Source: Microbacterium sp. MYb45
Lineage (GTDB): Bacteria > Actinomycetota > Actinomycetes > Actinomycetales > Microbacteriaceae
Direction of reading: 5' to 3'
Assembly (NCBI RefSeq): GCF_002979655.1
Contig: NZ_PCPG01000014.1
Location: 33,250-97,249 of the forward strand
Length of the DNA: 64,000 bases
Each line of letters opens with the position of its first letter. The stretch's first letter is position 1. The notes beneath the pieces were generated by a model. That model saw only the letters and a program-made list of their open reading frames with translations, did no database searches and was not told the origin of the DNA. Shown piece by piece: positions 36,059 to 45,466 of the stretch. The translations under genes and the position numbers were made by a program.

Positions 36059-37702
36059 ATGACCAGCCGTGCCGGCCTCCCCGCGGAGGAAAGTGACCTG
36101 ATCGACGTCGACGAGCTGATCGCCGCCTACTACGACCGCGCACCGAACCCCGACGTCGCCGCCGAGCGGGTCGTGTTCGGCACCAGCGGCCACCGTGGGT
36201 CGTCGCTGTCGAACAGCTTCAACGAGAACCACATCCTCGCCACGACGCAGGCGATCGTGGACTACCGGGCCACCCAGGGCATCGCCGGTCCGCTGTTCCT
36301 CGGTCGCGACACGCATGCGCTGTCACTGCCGGCCGAGCGCAGCGCGATCGAGGTGCTGCTCGCCAACGGCGTGGACGTGCGCGTCGACTCGCGCGACTCG
36401 TGGGTGCCGACGCCGGCGCTCAGCCACGCGATCCTCACGTACAACCGCGGCCGCGCGGCGGACGACCCGGGCCGCGCCGACGGCATCGTCGTGACCCCGT
36501 CGCACAACCCGCCGCGTGACGGCGGCTTCAAGTACAACCCGCCGCACGGCGGACCCGCCGACACCGATGCCACCGGCTGGATCGCCGACCGGGCGAACGC
36601 CCTGATCGCCGCGGGGCTCGAGGGCGTCAAGCTGGTGCGCTTCGCCGACGTCGACTGGGACGGGCTCAACGGCTACGACTTCCGCGACGCCTACGTGCGC
36701 GACCTGCCCTCCATCATCGACATCGATGCGATCCGCAACGCCGGGGTCAGCATCGGCGCCGACCCCCTGGGCGGAGCATCCGTCGAGTACTGGTCGCTGA
36801 TCGCCGAGATGCACGATCTCGACCTCACCGTCGTGAATCCCGAGGTCGATCCGACCTGGCGCTTCATGACCCTGGACTGGGATGAGAAGATCCGGATGGA
36901 CCCGTCGTCGCCCTCGGCGATGGCCTCGCTGGTCGCGAAGAAGGGCTCATACGACGTCCTCACCGGCAACGACGCGGATGCCGACCGGCACGGCATCGTC
37001 ACCCCGGATGCCGGGCTGATGAACCCGAACCACTACCTGGCTGTCGCGATCGACTACCTGTTCTCGCACCGGCAGGACTGGCCGCGGGATGCCGCGATCG
37101 GCAAGACGCTCGTGTCGTCGATGATCATCGACCGCGTCGCCGAGTCACTCGGCCGGCGGTTGCTGGAAGTGCCCGTCGGATTCAAGTGGTTCGTGCCCGG
37201 TCTGCTCGACGGCTCGGTCGCGTTCGGCGGCGAGGAGTCGGCCGGCGCATCCTTCCTCCGTCGCGACGGCTCCGTCTGGTCGACCGACAAGGACGGCATC
37301 CTGCTGTGCCTGCTGGCCGCCGAGATCATCGCCGTCACCGGCAAGACGCCGTCGGAGCGGTACCGCGAGCTGGAGGCTGCCTTCGGCGCATCCGCCTATC
37401 AGCGCGTCGACGCACCGGCGACGCCCGAACAGAAGGCGACGCTCGCGAAGCTCGCTCCCGAGGCCGTGACGGCGACGACTCTCGCCGGTGAGGACATCTC
37501 AGCGAAGCTCTCCCACGCACCGGGCAACGGCGCGGCCATCGGCGGGCTCAAGGTGCAGACCGAGCACGCCTGGTTCGCCGCCCGACCGTCGGGCACCGAA
37601 GACGTCTACAAGCTGTACGCCGAGAGCCTGCGCGGCCCGGAGCACCTCGCCGAGGTGCAGGCCGAGGCGCGCGCCGTGGTTTCGGCTGCGCTCGAGGGCT
37701 GA
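36059..37702 (+). CDS. pgm: Phosphoglucomutase, alpha-D-glucose-phosphate-specific
   Basis: 547 residues, the normal long PGM. The phospho-serine loop is [13 protein letters not shown], the metal loop is [11 protein letters not shown], the sugar loop is [11 protein letters not shown] and the phosphate loop is [13 protein letters not shown]. It interconverts glucose-1-P and glucose-6-P, linking the galactose (galTKE) pathway in this window to glycolysis and glycogen. The ATG at 36059 is chosen because conservation begins soon after. The frame stays open upstream but would read through the pheA region. Confidence 0.95.
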   Translation: MTSRAGLPAEESDLIDVDELIAAYYDRAPNPDVAAERVVFGTSGHRGSSLSNSFNENHILATTQAIVDYRATQGIAGPLFLGRDTHALSLPAERSAIEVLLANGVDVRVDSRDSWVPTPALSHAILTYNRGRAADDPGRADGIVVTPSHNPPRDGGFKYNPPHGGPADTDATGWIADRANALIAAGLEGVKLVRFADVDWDGLNGYDFRDAYVRDLPSIIDIDAIRNAGVSIGADPLGGASVEYWSLIAEMHDLDLTVVNPEVDPTWRFMTLDWDEKIRMDPSSPSAMASLVAKKGSYDVLTGNDADADRHGIVTPDAGLMNPNHYLAVAIDYLFSHRQDWPRDAAIGKTLVSSMIIDRVAESLGRRLLEVPVGFKWFVPGLLDGSVAFGGEESAGASFLRRDGSVWSTDKDGILLCLLAAEIIAVTGKTPSERYRELEAAFGASAYQRVDAPATPEQKATLAKLAPEAVTATTLAGEDISAKLSHAPGNGAAIGGLKVQTEHAWFAARPSGTEDVYKLYAESLRGPEHLAEVQAEARAVVSAALEG

Positions 37703-37721
37703 GGCAACCGCCACCAAACGG

Positions 37722-37751
37722 GTATGTCCCCCAGAAGGGGGACATACTTTT
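37722..37751 (+). terminator. Intrinsic terminator after pgm
   Basis: Perfect 11-base arms GTATGTCCCCC (37722-37732) and GGGGGACATAC (37737-37747), loop AGAA, then TTTT. It is the most canonical terminator in the window, 20 bases after the pgm stop. It also marks the left edge of the lower-G+C cassette. Confidence 0.9.
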
Positions 37752-37816
37752 CTCACCTCTACCCGTATCGTCAGTAATGTTTTACACATCACTCACGATA
37801 GGGAGAGGCCATCACT

Positions 37817-38155
37817 ATGGAAACGAAGAAGCAGATTCGACTGGGGCTGATCGGAACGTTCAGCGCGATAGCACTGGTCGCGCTCACCGCGCTGCCCGCC
37901 GCCGCGATGACGACGTACTACGGCCCGCACGACTGTTACTGGCCCATGCACGCGTATGTGGAAGGCTCCGCTACGAACACCGTGACGCTGAAGATCACCG
38001 GGACGGCGCGAACGGGAACCAAGTCCGGAACCTGGGGCAACGGCGCCGTCGCCACCCGCCGCTACGTGAACAGCCCCAACGAGGATCAGCAGAGCGGATC
38101 AGCGTACACGAGCGCCTCCCGTTGGGTATATCAAGGCTACGACTGCAGCTACTGA
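37817..38155 (+). CDS. Small secreted peptide, head of an ABC-export cassette (bacteriocin-like candidate)
   Basis: 112 residues. A Sec-type signal peptide covers about residues 1-30 (basic METKKQIR, hydrophobic core, ALPAAA). The mature part is about 82 residues, rich in Thr, Ser, Gly, Tyr and Trp, with only two cysteines: one near its start (PHDCYWP) and one at the extreme end (GYDCSY), a likely disulfide closing the whole chain. The repeated Thr/Gly beta-strand pattern and neighbouring ABC genes recall lactococcin 972-type bacteriocins, but I cannot show homology. GGGAGAGG precedes the ATG. The lipoprotein gene follows 8 bases later. Confidence 0.75.
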   Translation: METKKQIRLGLIGTFSAIALVALTALPAAAMTTYYGPHDCYWPMHAYVEGSATNTVTLKITGTARTGTKSGTWGNGAVATRRYVNSPNEDQQSGSAYTSASRWVYQGYDCSY

Positions 38156-38163
38156 GGTCGGTG

Positions 38164-38697
38164 ATGAAGCGAACCGCAGCGGTGCTACTCAGCGCAATCA
38201 TCGCAACCCCCGCACTACTCCTCGGAGGATGCGCGAGCTCAGCCCCGGAGCCGCGCGCGACTGCGGAAAGCGTGGATCTGGGGATCGATCCAGAGTTCGG
38301 CAGCACCATGGCGTCATGCATGGTCGATCACGGATGGGACGCGGACGTCACCGGCGACGGCGGAGTGTTGAGCAACGTCCCCGATGGACAGGAAGAGCCG
38401 TATGACGCAGACCTCGCGGAGTGCGCGAAGGAGAACGGACTCGACAAGATCGCTCCCGCACTCACCGAACCCGAGTTGAGGCTGCTTTATCTCATGGAGC
38501 TGGACACGGCCGAGTGCATCCGCGGTCAGGGCCTCGATCCAGGGAGCCCACCGAGCGAGCAGACCTTCGTGGAAGGTGCACTCGCCGATGGGAACGCATG
38601 GGACCCGTACGCGGAGGTGTACACGACCTCGAACTCCCAGGTCACCGAAGACGAGTACTTCGCACTTCTCGAAGAGTGCCCTCGGCCGGGATACTAG
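38164..38697 (+). CDS. Lipoprotein of unknown function in the peptide/ABC cassette
   Basis: 177 residues. A lipoprotein signal peptide ends LLLGGCASS with Cys23. The external part is acidic and has further cysteines (MASCMVDHGW, LAECAKEN, TAECIRGQG, LEECPRPGY), possibly two disulfides. The MxxCMxxxGWD pattern resembles small secreted or lipoprotein sequences common in Actinobacteria that I cannot name further. GAGG lies 6 bases before the ATG. The stop abuts the adaptor ATG with no gap. The context suggests immunity, peptide capture or a transport accessory, without direct proof. Confidence 0.75.
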   Translation: MKRTAAVLLSAIIATPALLLGGCASSAPEPRATAESVDLGIDPEFGSTMASCMVDHGWDADVTGDGGVLSNVPDGQEEPYDADLAECAKENGLDKIAPALTEPELRLLYLMELDTAECIRGQGLDPGSPPSEQTFVEGALADGNAWDPYAEVYTTSNSQVTEDEYFALLEECPRPGY

Positions 38698-39813
38698 ATG
38701 TCGTCATCACCTGTCGACTCGGCATACCGCGAGGACATCGCCGGACGGCCTCGCGGTCGCCTGCGCGGTGCGATGATCCTCGCGGCCATCGCCCTGCTGG
38801 TGATCGGTGCCGCGAGTACTTGGGCCGTCGTGACGATCCTCCGTCCCGCCGACGATCCTCTATCCTCGGCGGGACACTCCTTCGTCGCGGTGGAACACGG
38901 CAGTGTCGGGTACGCGGTGAGCCTCAACACGATGACTGAGTGGGCGCAGCAGCCCATCGGCACCAACCGTGCCGCCGGTATCGTCACGGATATCGCCGTC
39001 GAAGCAGGCACCGCGGTCACCTCCGGCACGGTGCTCTACACCGTCGATCTGCGTCCGGTCGTCGTCGCTCAGGGCGCCGTTCCGATGTTCCGATCCCTCG
39101 GTCTCGACAGCGCGGGCGCGGACGTTCGCCAATTGCAGGAGATGCTTCGCGACAGCGGCCAGTACGGCGGCAGCATCGACGGGGTGTTCGGCGAGGGAAC
39201 CAAGGGCGCCGTCAGCCGCTGGCAGAGGACGCTTGGCGCACAACCGTCGGGGATGGTCGACGTCGGTGACGTCATCTTTGTGCCGTCGCTACCCGCGCGC
39301 GTGACGCTCGACACCGCCGTGATCAATCGCGGGGCAACGCTCACCGGGGGCGAGAGTGTCGTACGCGGACTCTCGCCCGCTCCGACATTCCAGATCCCCG
39401 TCACCGAGGCTCAGGCGGCGATGATGCCCACCGGAACGAAAGTCGAGATCACCTCTCCGCGCGGAGAGACATGGGAGGCGACCGCCGAAGAACAACTGCG
39501 CGGTGACGAAGGCGCCATTGATATCCGTCTGAGCGCACCGGACGGAGAGTTCATCTGCGCAACCGCGTGCAGCGAGATACCGCCTACGGGCACGACCGCC
39601 CTCCGTTCACGGATCATCGTCGTCGCCGAAGTCGAAGGACTTGTCGTGCCCTCTGCGGCGCTGGTGACCGTCGCAGACGGATCGACAGCTGTTGTCGATG
39701 AGGACGGGCGTGAGGTCGCGGTGAAGGTCGTTGCGTCTGCGAAAGGGATGTCGGCGATCACCGGAGCGCGGCAGGGGTTGCGTGTACAGATCCCCGGGAG
39801 TGCGACGAAATGA
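38698..39813 (+). CDS. Peptidoglycan-binding, MacA-like membrane adaptor
   Basis: 371 residues. A cytoplasmic lead (1-24) and one transmembrane helix (about 25-48) come first. A biotinyl-lipoyl-like segment follows (AAGIVTDIAVEAGTAVTSGT near residue 90). Next is a PG_binding_1 domain (about 135-185, with DVRQLQEMLRDSGQY and IDGVFGEGTKGAVSRWQ), then a beta-barrel and membrane-proximal region ending GARQGLRVQIPG. In monoderm bacteria such adaptors couple MacB-type transporters to the cell wall. It overlaps the ATPase gene by 4 bases (39810-39813) and is fused tightly into the cassette. Confidence 0.85.
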   Translation: MSSSPVDSAYREDIAGRPRGRLRGAMILAAIALLVIGAASTWAVVTILRPADDPLSSAGHSFVAVEHGSVGYAVSLNTMTEWAQQPIGTNRAAGIVTDIAVEAGTAVTSGTVLYTVDLRPVVVAQGAVPMFRSLGLDSAGADVRQLQEMLRDSGQYGGSIDGVFGEGTKGAVSRWQRTLGAQPSGMVDVGDVIFVPSLPARVTLDTAVINRGATLTGGESVVRGLSPAPTFQIPVTEAQAAMMPTGTKVEITSPRGETWEATAEEQLRGDEGAIDIRLSAPDGEFICATACSEIPPTGTTALRSRIIVVAEVEGLVVPSAALVTVADGSTAVVDEDGREVAVKVVASAKGMSAITGARQGLRVQIPGSATK

Positions 39814-40463
39814 GTCCCGCGACCGGCATGAGGTTGCGCGCCGATGACCTGACCTTCCGGTACGACGCCGATCATCCGCTCATCGAAGGCTGGTCGGCAG
39901 AATTTCCCGCCGGTTCGACAACGGCGCTGACGGGCCGGTCTGGCCGCGGAAAGTCAACGGTGCTGTACCTGCTCGGCCTCATGCTGAAGCCGAGCAGCGG
40001 GGAAGTGTTGATCGATGGGACTTCGAGCCGTGTGTTCCGCGATGCGCAGCGCGCGCATCTGCGCGCCGAAAGGTTCGGATTCGTCTTTCAGGATGCCGCC
40101 CTCGACACCACGCGATCCGTGCTGGACAACGTCACTGAGACGGCTCTGTACCGCGGACTGCCTCGACACGCTCTCGAGCCGCGAGGACACGAGCTTCTCG
40201 CGCGGTTCGGTGTCGATGTGCCGGCGCAACGCAAACCCGGGCAAGTGTCCGGGGGTCAGGCACAGCGCATCGCTCTCTGCCGGGCTCTCCTCAACGCGCC
40301 GGACATTCTCTTGGCCGATGAACCCACGGGAAACTTGGACCCGACGACGGCAAGCGTCGTCGTCAAGGCACTGCAGGATCATGCCCGCGCGGGGGCCGCT
40401 GTCATCATCGTCACGCACTCCCCCGAGGTCGCGAGCGCGTGCGACCGGGAGATCACACTGTGA
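39810..40463 (+). CDS. ABC transporter ATP-binding protein (MacB/LolD type)
   Basis: 217 residues, one nucleotide-binding domain: Walker A GRSGRGKST (42-50), Q-loop VFQDAALDTT, signature VSGGQAQR, Walker B LLADEPTGNLD and switch His in VTHSPEVAS. LADEPTGNLD is the hallmark of the MacB/LolD/FtsE branch. The lid position reads GRSGRGKST rather than the common GxSGSGKST, which is tolerated. It powers the adjoining FtsX-like permease. It overlaps the adaptor and the permease by 4 bases each. Confidence 0.92.
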   Translation: MSPATGMRLRADDLTFRYDADHPLIEGWSAEFPAGSTTALTGRSGRGKSTVLYLLGLMLKPSSGEVLIDGTSSRVFRDAQRAHLRAERFGFVFQDAALDTTRSVLDNVTETALYRGLPRHALEPRGHELLARFGVDVPAQRKPGQVSGGQAQRIALCRALLNAPDILLADEPTGNLDPTTASVVVKALQDHARAGAAVIIVTHSPEVASACDREITL

Positions 40464-41554
40464 TCGGTCCTGTTCTCCGCGAATCGCGAGCGGCGATCCG
40501 CTCCCAACCGGTGGCTTCCATCATCACGGTCCTGATGGTCGTGGGCATGATCGTCGTCGTCATGCTCACCACCGGGCGCACCGTCGGAGCCGAGCAGAAC
40601 GTTCTCAACTCCATCGACTCTGCAGGCACGCGCTCGATAACGATCCGCGCCGATCCCGATTCCGGCCTCACCGCCGACGTTCTCGACCGAATCGACGGGA
40701 TCGAAGGGATCGAGTGGGCCGCGGGCTTGTCGGCTGCGGTGGATGCCACCAATTCGCGCGTGCCAGGCGGGGCGCACGTTCCCGTTCGCCTCGCCTACGG
40801 CGCCGACCTCGAGCGACTAGGAATACCCCATGAGTCCCCGTTACCAGGCGCCCTGGTTTGGGAGTCGGATCAGGCAGCGGAGCAGCTCGGCACTCCAGAC
40901 TTCGTCGGTGGAGTCTCAATCGTCGACTCGGGCGGCGCCTTCGGCATAGGCGGGCGACTTGAGGTTCCAGAATTTCTTCGGAGATTCGAGCCTCTGGCGC
41001 TGGTCCCACACCCCGTCGATGGCGACGAGCGAATCGCTGTCCTTATCGTCATCGCCACGTCACCCGAACTCGTCGGCCCGATCAGTGAGACAGTCGTATC
41101 TCTGCTCGGCGTCGAGGACGCCTCGAAGACGAAGGTACAGACGAGTGAGGCGCTGGCCGATCTGCGAGGACTAATCGACGCGCAACTCCGCGGATTCTCC
41201 CGAGGCCTCGTGATCGCTCTCCTCACTCTGACCGCCCTTCTGGTCGCTGTTCTGCAGTACGGCCTGGTGCTGATGAGGCGAAAGGATTTCGGCCGGAGGA
41301 GGGCGCTCGGGGCGAGTCGCGCGCTCATCATCACCCTCCTCCTGATGCAAACCGCGGTGCTCTGCGTCATCGGCACCGGGATCGGAATCGGCATCTCGCT
41401 CGTCGCGCTCGCCGCGAGTGGCGACCCCTGGCCAGGGGCGACCTTCACCGGAGCGCTGGCGGTGGTCGCTGTGAACACGGCTCTCGTCGCTGCCATCGCT
41501 CCGGCGATTCTGGCGAGCCGTCGAGAACCGATCAACGAACTCCGAATCCCGTGA
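40460..41554 (+). CDS. FtsX/MacB-like ABC permease
   Basis: 364 residues. One helix near the start (about 18-40) is followed by a large external domain of about 200 residues, then three C-terminal helices (about 248-275, 297-322 and 332-355). This is the MacB/FtsX topology. The cytoplasmic coupling loop RRKDFGRRRALGASRALI is the characteristic FtsX motif. Such transporters perform mechanotransmission, moving or releasing substrates outside the membrane rather than carrying them through it. The GTG start overlaps the ATPase stop. It ends the cassette and faces the glycerate kinase gene convergently. Confidence 0.9.
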   Translation: MIGPVLRESRAAIRSQPVASIITVLMVVGMIVVVMLTTGRTVGAEQNVLNSIDSAGTRSITIRADPDSGLTADVLDRIDGIEGIEWAAGLSAAVDATNSRVPGGAHVPVRLAYGADLERLGIPHESPLPGALVWESDQAAEQLGTPDFVGGVSIVDSGGAFGIGGRLEVPEFLRRFEPLALVPHPVDGDERIAVLIVIATSPELVGPISETVVSLLGVEDASKTKVQTSEALADLRGLIDAQLRGFSRGLVIALLTLTALLVAVLQYGLVLMRRKDFGRRRALGASRALIITLLLMQTAVLCVIGTGIGIGISLVALAASGDPWPGATFTGALAVVAVNTALVAAIAPAILASRREPINELRIP

Positions 41555-41585
41555 ATTCTGTCGCCAGAACAGGGAGCGCGCGACC

Positions 41586-42695
41586 TCAGGACTCCGCGGC
41601 GCGAGCCAGCACGACGCCGGCCTCGCGCAACCAGCGCGCGGGGTCGGCGAGAGCTGCCTCGGAGGAGCCGGCGAGATCGGTGAGAGACACGGATGCCGCG
41701 AACAGCGCGGTGTCGGCATCCGCGGTGATGCGTCCGGCGGCGAGTAGCGCGCGGGTGCCCGCCGCAGCGGCGAGGCCGGCGAGGAACGAGGGCACCTTGC
41801 CGTCGCCGGACTGTCCGTCGTAGGAGCCCTCACCGGTGATGACGATGTCGGCGCCGGCGATCGCGTCGGCGAGGCCGATGAGCTCGGCCACCTCGGCGGC
41901 GCCGGGAGCGAGCACGCCGCCCCACACGACGAGGGCGGCACCGGTGCCGCCCGCCGCGCCGTTGCCCTCCCCCGCCGGATCGATGCCCAGCAGGTCGGCG
42001 AGGCGGCGCAGACCGTCGTCGACGAGCGCGATGTGCGCCATCGCGCTCAGCCCCTTCTGCGGCCCGAACACCGCGGCCGCACCCCGGGGACCGGTGAGCG
42101 GGTTGGTGACGTCGGTCAGCACGCGCACCTCGGGCGCCGGTCGCAACCCCGTCAGGTCGACCGAGGCGATCTCGGCGAGCCCTCGGGCACCGCGGGCCAC
42201 GGGAGCGCCGGACGCGTCGAGGAACCGCGCACCCAGCGCGGTGAGCATCCCGGTGCCGCCGTCGGTCGAGGCGCTCGATCCGATGCCGACCACGAGAGAC
42301 GAGACGCCGTGGTCGAGGGCTGCGGCCATGGCCTGGCCGAGGCCCGTCGTGTCGGCATCCCAGGGCCGCAGCTCGTCGAGGAGTTCGATTCCGGAGGTCG
42401 AACCGAGGTCGACCACCGCGGTTCCCGCGGGCGCATCCTCGCTCGGCGGCAGCAGCAGCCACGAGGTGTCGACCCGCGTTCCGGCGGGTCCGTCGACGAC
42501 GACCCGCATCCGGACCGCGCCGGAGACCGCGGCCTCGAACGCGGCGACCGTGCCCTCCCCGCCGTCGGCCATCGGCCGATGCACGAACTCGGCGGTCGGA
42601 TCGACCGCGGTCCACCCCTCGGCGAGCGCGGCCGCGGCATCGGCCGCCGTGATCGTGCCCTTGAAGCTGTCGGGCGCCAGCACCACGCGGGTCAT
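41586..42695 (-). CDS. Glycerate kinase (GlxK/GarK type I)
   Basis: 369 residues. It opens VVLAPDSFKGTITAADAAAAL, the glycerate kinase signature, then PMADGGEGTV, the GIGSSASTDGGTGML loop and VITGEGSYDGQSGDGK in the C-terminal half. It phosphorylates D-glycerate to 2- or 3-phosphoglycerate. Its ATG overlaps the stop of the LacI gene by 4 bases, placing it at the end of the DUF993/isomerase operon. That implies the pathway yields glycerate or a compound oxidised to it. Confidence 0.92.
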   Translation of the reverse strand: MTRVVLAPDSFKGTITAADAAAALAEGWTAVDPTAEFVHRPMADGGEGTVAAFEAAVSGAVRMRVVVDGPAGTRVDTSWLLLPPSEDAPAGTAVVDLGSTSGIELLDELRPWDADTTGLGQAMAAALDHGVSSLVVGIGSSASTDGGTGMLTALGARFLDASGAPVARGARGLAEIASVDLTGLRPAPEVRVLTDVTNPLTGPRGAAAVFGPQKGLSAMAHIALVDDGLRRLADLLGIDPAGEGNGAAGGTGAALVVWGGVLAPGAAEVAELIGLADAIAGADIVITGEGSYDGQSGDGKVPSFLAGLAAAAGTRALLAAGRITADADTALFAASVSLTDLAGSSEAALADPARWLREAGVVLARAAES

Positions 42696-43762
42696 CGGGT
42701 GATCGCGGGAGTGCTCGCCCGCACGACGACCTCGACCGGGAGCGGCGACTGTTCCCAATCGGCGTCGACCGTCGCACGGAACGCCTGGTAGCCCACCTCG
42801 GTCAGCGGTACGCGGACGGTGGTCAGAGCCGGTGACACATCGCTCGCGGCCGGCACGTCGTCGAAGCCGCAGACCGCGATGTCCGCACCGATCTCACGAC
42901 CGGCGTCGCGGATGGCCGACATCGCACCGATCGCGACGACGTCGCTGATCGCGAAGACGAGGGTTCCCGCCGGCACCCCGTCGGCGAGCGCGGCTGCCAT
43001 GCCCGCACTCCCCGATTCACGTCGGAAGTCGCCCCGCCGCACGCTCTCCACCACGCCTCCGGAGGCCTCGAACCCGGCGCGGAAGCCGGCCAGGCGATCG
43101 TCGGAGGTACGCACACCCTCGGCGGCGCCCAGGATGATCGCCGAACGGTAACCGAGCTCAGCCATTCGCCGCGCCAGCGTCTCGGCACCGGAACGGTTGT
43201 CGATCTCTATGCGCCGATCCGCGTCGCCGTCCGGCCCGAAAGCGACGACCGTGCCGCCCAGGCGGGCGAACTCGGCGAGCTCGTGCGCGGTGTCGACCTC
43301 CCTGGGCTCCTGCGTGCGCGAGGCCGCGAGGATCAGCCCGCGCGGACGCTGGCCGCGCAGAGCACGCACGATCCGCGCTTCCCGCTCCTGATCGCGTTCG
43401 GTGATCGCGATGGTCACGACCAGTCCGTGCTCGTCGGCACCACGCGCGACGCCGGATGCGATCAGCCCGAAGTAGGGGTCGGCGATGTCGGCGACGAGCA
43501 GGGCGATGACGGGAGACGTTCCCCGGGCGATCGCCTGGGCGGAGACGTTGGCCGTGTAGCCGAGTTTCGCCGCCGCGGCTTCGACGCGTTCGCGGAACGA
43601 TTCGGCCACCTTGCGCTCCGAGCCGTTGAGCGCGCGCGAGGCCGTCGCCAGGGAGACACCGGCTTCCCGCGCCACATCGTGCAGCGTGGGCGCGGGGCCG
43701 CGGGGATGACGCGAGGCGCGCTCCGACGACGGCCGCTCCGCGGGCGATGCGGGGTTGGTCAT
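42692..43762 (-). CDS. LacI-family transcriptional regulator
   Basis: 356 residues. The N-terminal LacI HTH is LHDVAREAGVSLATASRALN with hinge helix AIARGTSPVIALLV. The periplasmic-binding-like effector domain follows, with ISDVVAIGAMSAIRDAG and CGFDDVPAASDVSPALTTVR. It is embedded in the operon that it probably controls, between the isomerase genes and glycerate kinase. The likely operator is the perfect palindrome at 47860-47873 before the first gene. The ligand is unknown, presumably a sugar or intermediate of the pathway. Confidence 0.9.
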   Translation of the reverse strand: MTNPASPAERPSSERASRHPRGPAPTLHDVAREAGVSLATASRALNGSERKVAESFRERVEAAAAKLGYTANVSAQAIARGTSPVIALLVADIADPYFGLIASGVARGADEHGLVVTIAITERDQEREARIVRALRGQRPRGLILAASRTQEPREVDTAHELAEFARLGGTVVAFGPDGDADRRIEIDNRSGAETLARRMAELGYRSAIILGAAEGVRTSDDRLAGFRAGFEASGGVVESVRRGDFRRESGSAGMAAALADGVPAGTLVFAISDVVAIGAMSAIRDAGREIGADIAVCGFDDVPAASDVSPALTTVRVPLTEVGYQAFRATVDADWEQSPLPVEVVVRASTPAITR

Positions 43763-43790
43763 GTCTCCGAGCCTACTTCCCGGAAATTCG

Positions 43791-44555
43791 TCACGCGGGC
43801 CTCTCCAGATAGTCGCGCAGCGCTGCCGCCTCGCGGGCGAGCAGGGCCGGATCGTCGCCGGGCACGAACTCGAGAAGCGCATCCCGTGGGGGCGCCGCGG
43901 CCGATGCCGCCGCCGCGAAGAACCGGGTCCACAGCGCGTCCCGCGCGCGCAGGGGCAGCCGCTCGTCCTGTGGCCACCAGGAGAAGACGTGGGCCGCCCG
44001 CGTGTGCGCGGCGAGCGCGAGGTACTCCTCCAGCACGGTGTCGACGGAGGCTCCGACCGTCGGCTGCCAGTAGGTCGACAGCGCCGGGCTGCCGACCTCG
44101 GCGAGGAGCCGCAGCGTCGTCGGCGCCGTGTCGGCGAGCGTGCGGGAATGGAACTCGAGAGCGAGGGCGATGCCGCGGCCCGCCGCCTCTGCTGCCGCGG
44201 CCTGCAGTCGGTCGACCACCGCGCTCCAGTCGACGGGGGTCGCGGCATCCGAGCCGATCCTGCCTGCCCAGACGCGCACACGATCGGCTCCGAGGGCCTC
44301 GGCGCTGTCGAGCACCGGGGTCAGGGGCTCGTCCGCTCCGGCGCGGAAATACGACCCGTACGACGCAACCGCGAGGCCCGCGTCCGCGGTGAGGTGGGCG
44401 ACTTTCCCGGCGCGTATAACGTCTCCCGACGGCACGTGCACATCGCCGCCCCACTCGATCGCCTCGAGCCCGGCATCCGCTGCGAGCTCGATGATCCGCT
44501 CGGGCGCGAGCGCGCGGAAGGTCACCGAGCACAGTCCTGGGCGGGTGCGGGTCAT
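43791..44555 (-). CDS. Sugar phosphate isomerase/epimerase (xylose isomerase-like TIM barrel), copy 1
   Basis: 254 residues. TIM-barrel markers: the start LCSVTFRALAPERIIELAAD, EAIEWGGDVHVP and a metal-type glutamate in IALALEFHSRTL, with HVFSWWPQ later. It belongs to the AP-endonuclease-2-like superfamily, which includes tagatose epimerases, inosose isomerases and 3-keto-sugar enzymes. The exact reaction is not evident. It is downstream of a second paralogous isomerase and upstream of LacI, all on one strand. Confidence 0.8.
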   Translation of the reverse strand: MTRTRPGLCSVTFRALAPERIIELAADAGLEAIEWGGDVHVPSGDVIRAGKVAHLTADAGLAVASYGSYFRAGADEPLTPVLDSAEALGADRVRVWAGRIGSDAATPVDWSAVVDRLQAAAAEAAGRGIALALEFHSRTLADTAPTTLRLLAEVGSPALSTYWQPTVGASVDTVLEEYLALAAHTRAAHVFSWWPQDERLPLRARDALWTRFFAAAASAAAPPRDALLEFVPGDDPALLAREAAALRDYLERPA

Positions 44556-44599
44556 GGCGTCATCCTCTCAGTCCCGTTCCTGCCGGCGACCGGCGGGCG

Positions 44600-45466
44600 T
44601 CATCCGAGGTGCGGGGAGACAGCCGCGGCGAAGGTGTCGGCCGTGCGGCGCACGACGTTCGAAGGAGCATCCGCCCAGATGTCGGCGTTGAAGATCTCGA
44701 CCTCGATGTCGCGGTCGTACCCGGTCGCGATGACCGCACGGGTGAGCGAGCCGAAGTCGATCACCCCGTCGCCGGTGTAATGCCGCGAGAGCAGCACGTC
44801 GGACGGGAGGGGCGTCTTCCAGTCGCACACCTGGTAGGTGGCGATGCGGCCTTCACGCCCCGCGCGGGCGATCTGCTCGAGCACCTGCGGGTCCCACCAG
44901 ATGTGGAAGGTGTCGACCGCGGCGCCCACCACCTCGGGCTCGAAGTCGGCGGCGATGTCGAGCGCCTGACCGAGCGTCGAGACGACCGCACGATCGGAGG
45001 CGAACATCGGATGCAGCGGCTCGATCGCGAGTGTGACCCCCGCGGCCTTCGCCTCGGGAGCGAGAACGCCGATCGCATCGCGGACACGCTCGCGCGCCCC
45101 GATCAGGTCGCGCGACCCCTCGGGCAGGCCACCCGCGACGAGCACGAGCACCGCGGTCGAGCCCTCGGCACCGGCGGCGGCCAGGGTCGCAGTCTCCTCG
45201 ATCGCCCGACGGTTGTCGTCGAGCGCGGCCTCCCGCTCCGCCCCGACGGGCAGCGTGAAGAACCCGCCACGGCAGTGGGTCGTGAAGCGCAGCCCCGAGT
45301 CCGACAGCATCCGGGCCGCGATGTCGAGGCCGACCTCGTTGACCGGCTCGCGCCACAGTCCGATCGCCTGGATGCCGGCGTCGGCGGTGACCCGCAGGGC
45401 CGTGGCCAGGTCGGCGTACTTGATGGTCGCCTGGTTGATCGACAGGCGCGGATCCACGGCGCTCAC
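44600..45466 (-). CDS. Sugar phosphate isomerase/epimerase (xylose isomerase-like TIM barrel), copy 2
   Basis: 288 residues. Markers: RLSINQATIKYADLATALRV, GIQAIGLWREP, GVTLAIEPLHPMF with the metal-binding Glu, VGAAVDTFHIWWDP with Asp and His, and DIEVEIFNADIW. It keeps the full set of Glu/Asp/His/Glu ligands expected for a divalent-metal sugar epimerase. The GTG at 45464-45466 overlaps the DUF993 stop (GTGA). It is only distantly similar to copy 1, so the two probably act on different intermediates. Confidence 0.82.
   Translation of the reverse strand: MSAVDPRLSINQATIKYADLATALRVTADAGIQAIGLWREPVNEVGLDIAARMLSDSGLRFTTHCRGGFFTLPVGAEREAALDDNRRAIEETATLAAAGAEGSTAVLVLVAGGLPEGSRDLIGARERVRDAIGVLAPEAKAAGVTLAIEPLHPMFASDRAVVSTLGQALDIAADFEPEVVGAAVDTFHIWWDPQVLEQIARAGREGRIATYQVCDWKTPLPSDVLLSRHYTGDGVIDFGSLTRAVIATGYDRDIEVEIFNADIWADAPSNVVRRTADTFAAAVSPHLG

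Noticed and set aside
37499..37792. A minus-strand frame covering the end of pgm and its terminator
   Set aside because: It translates the terminator hairpin and the reverse of pgm, with no start context.
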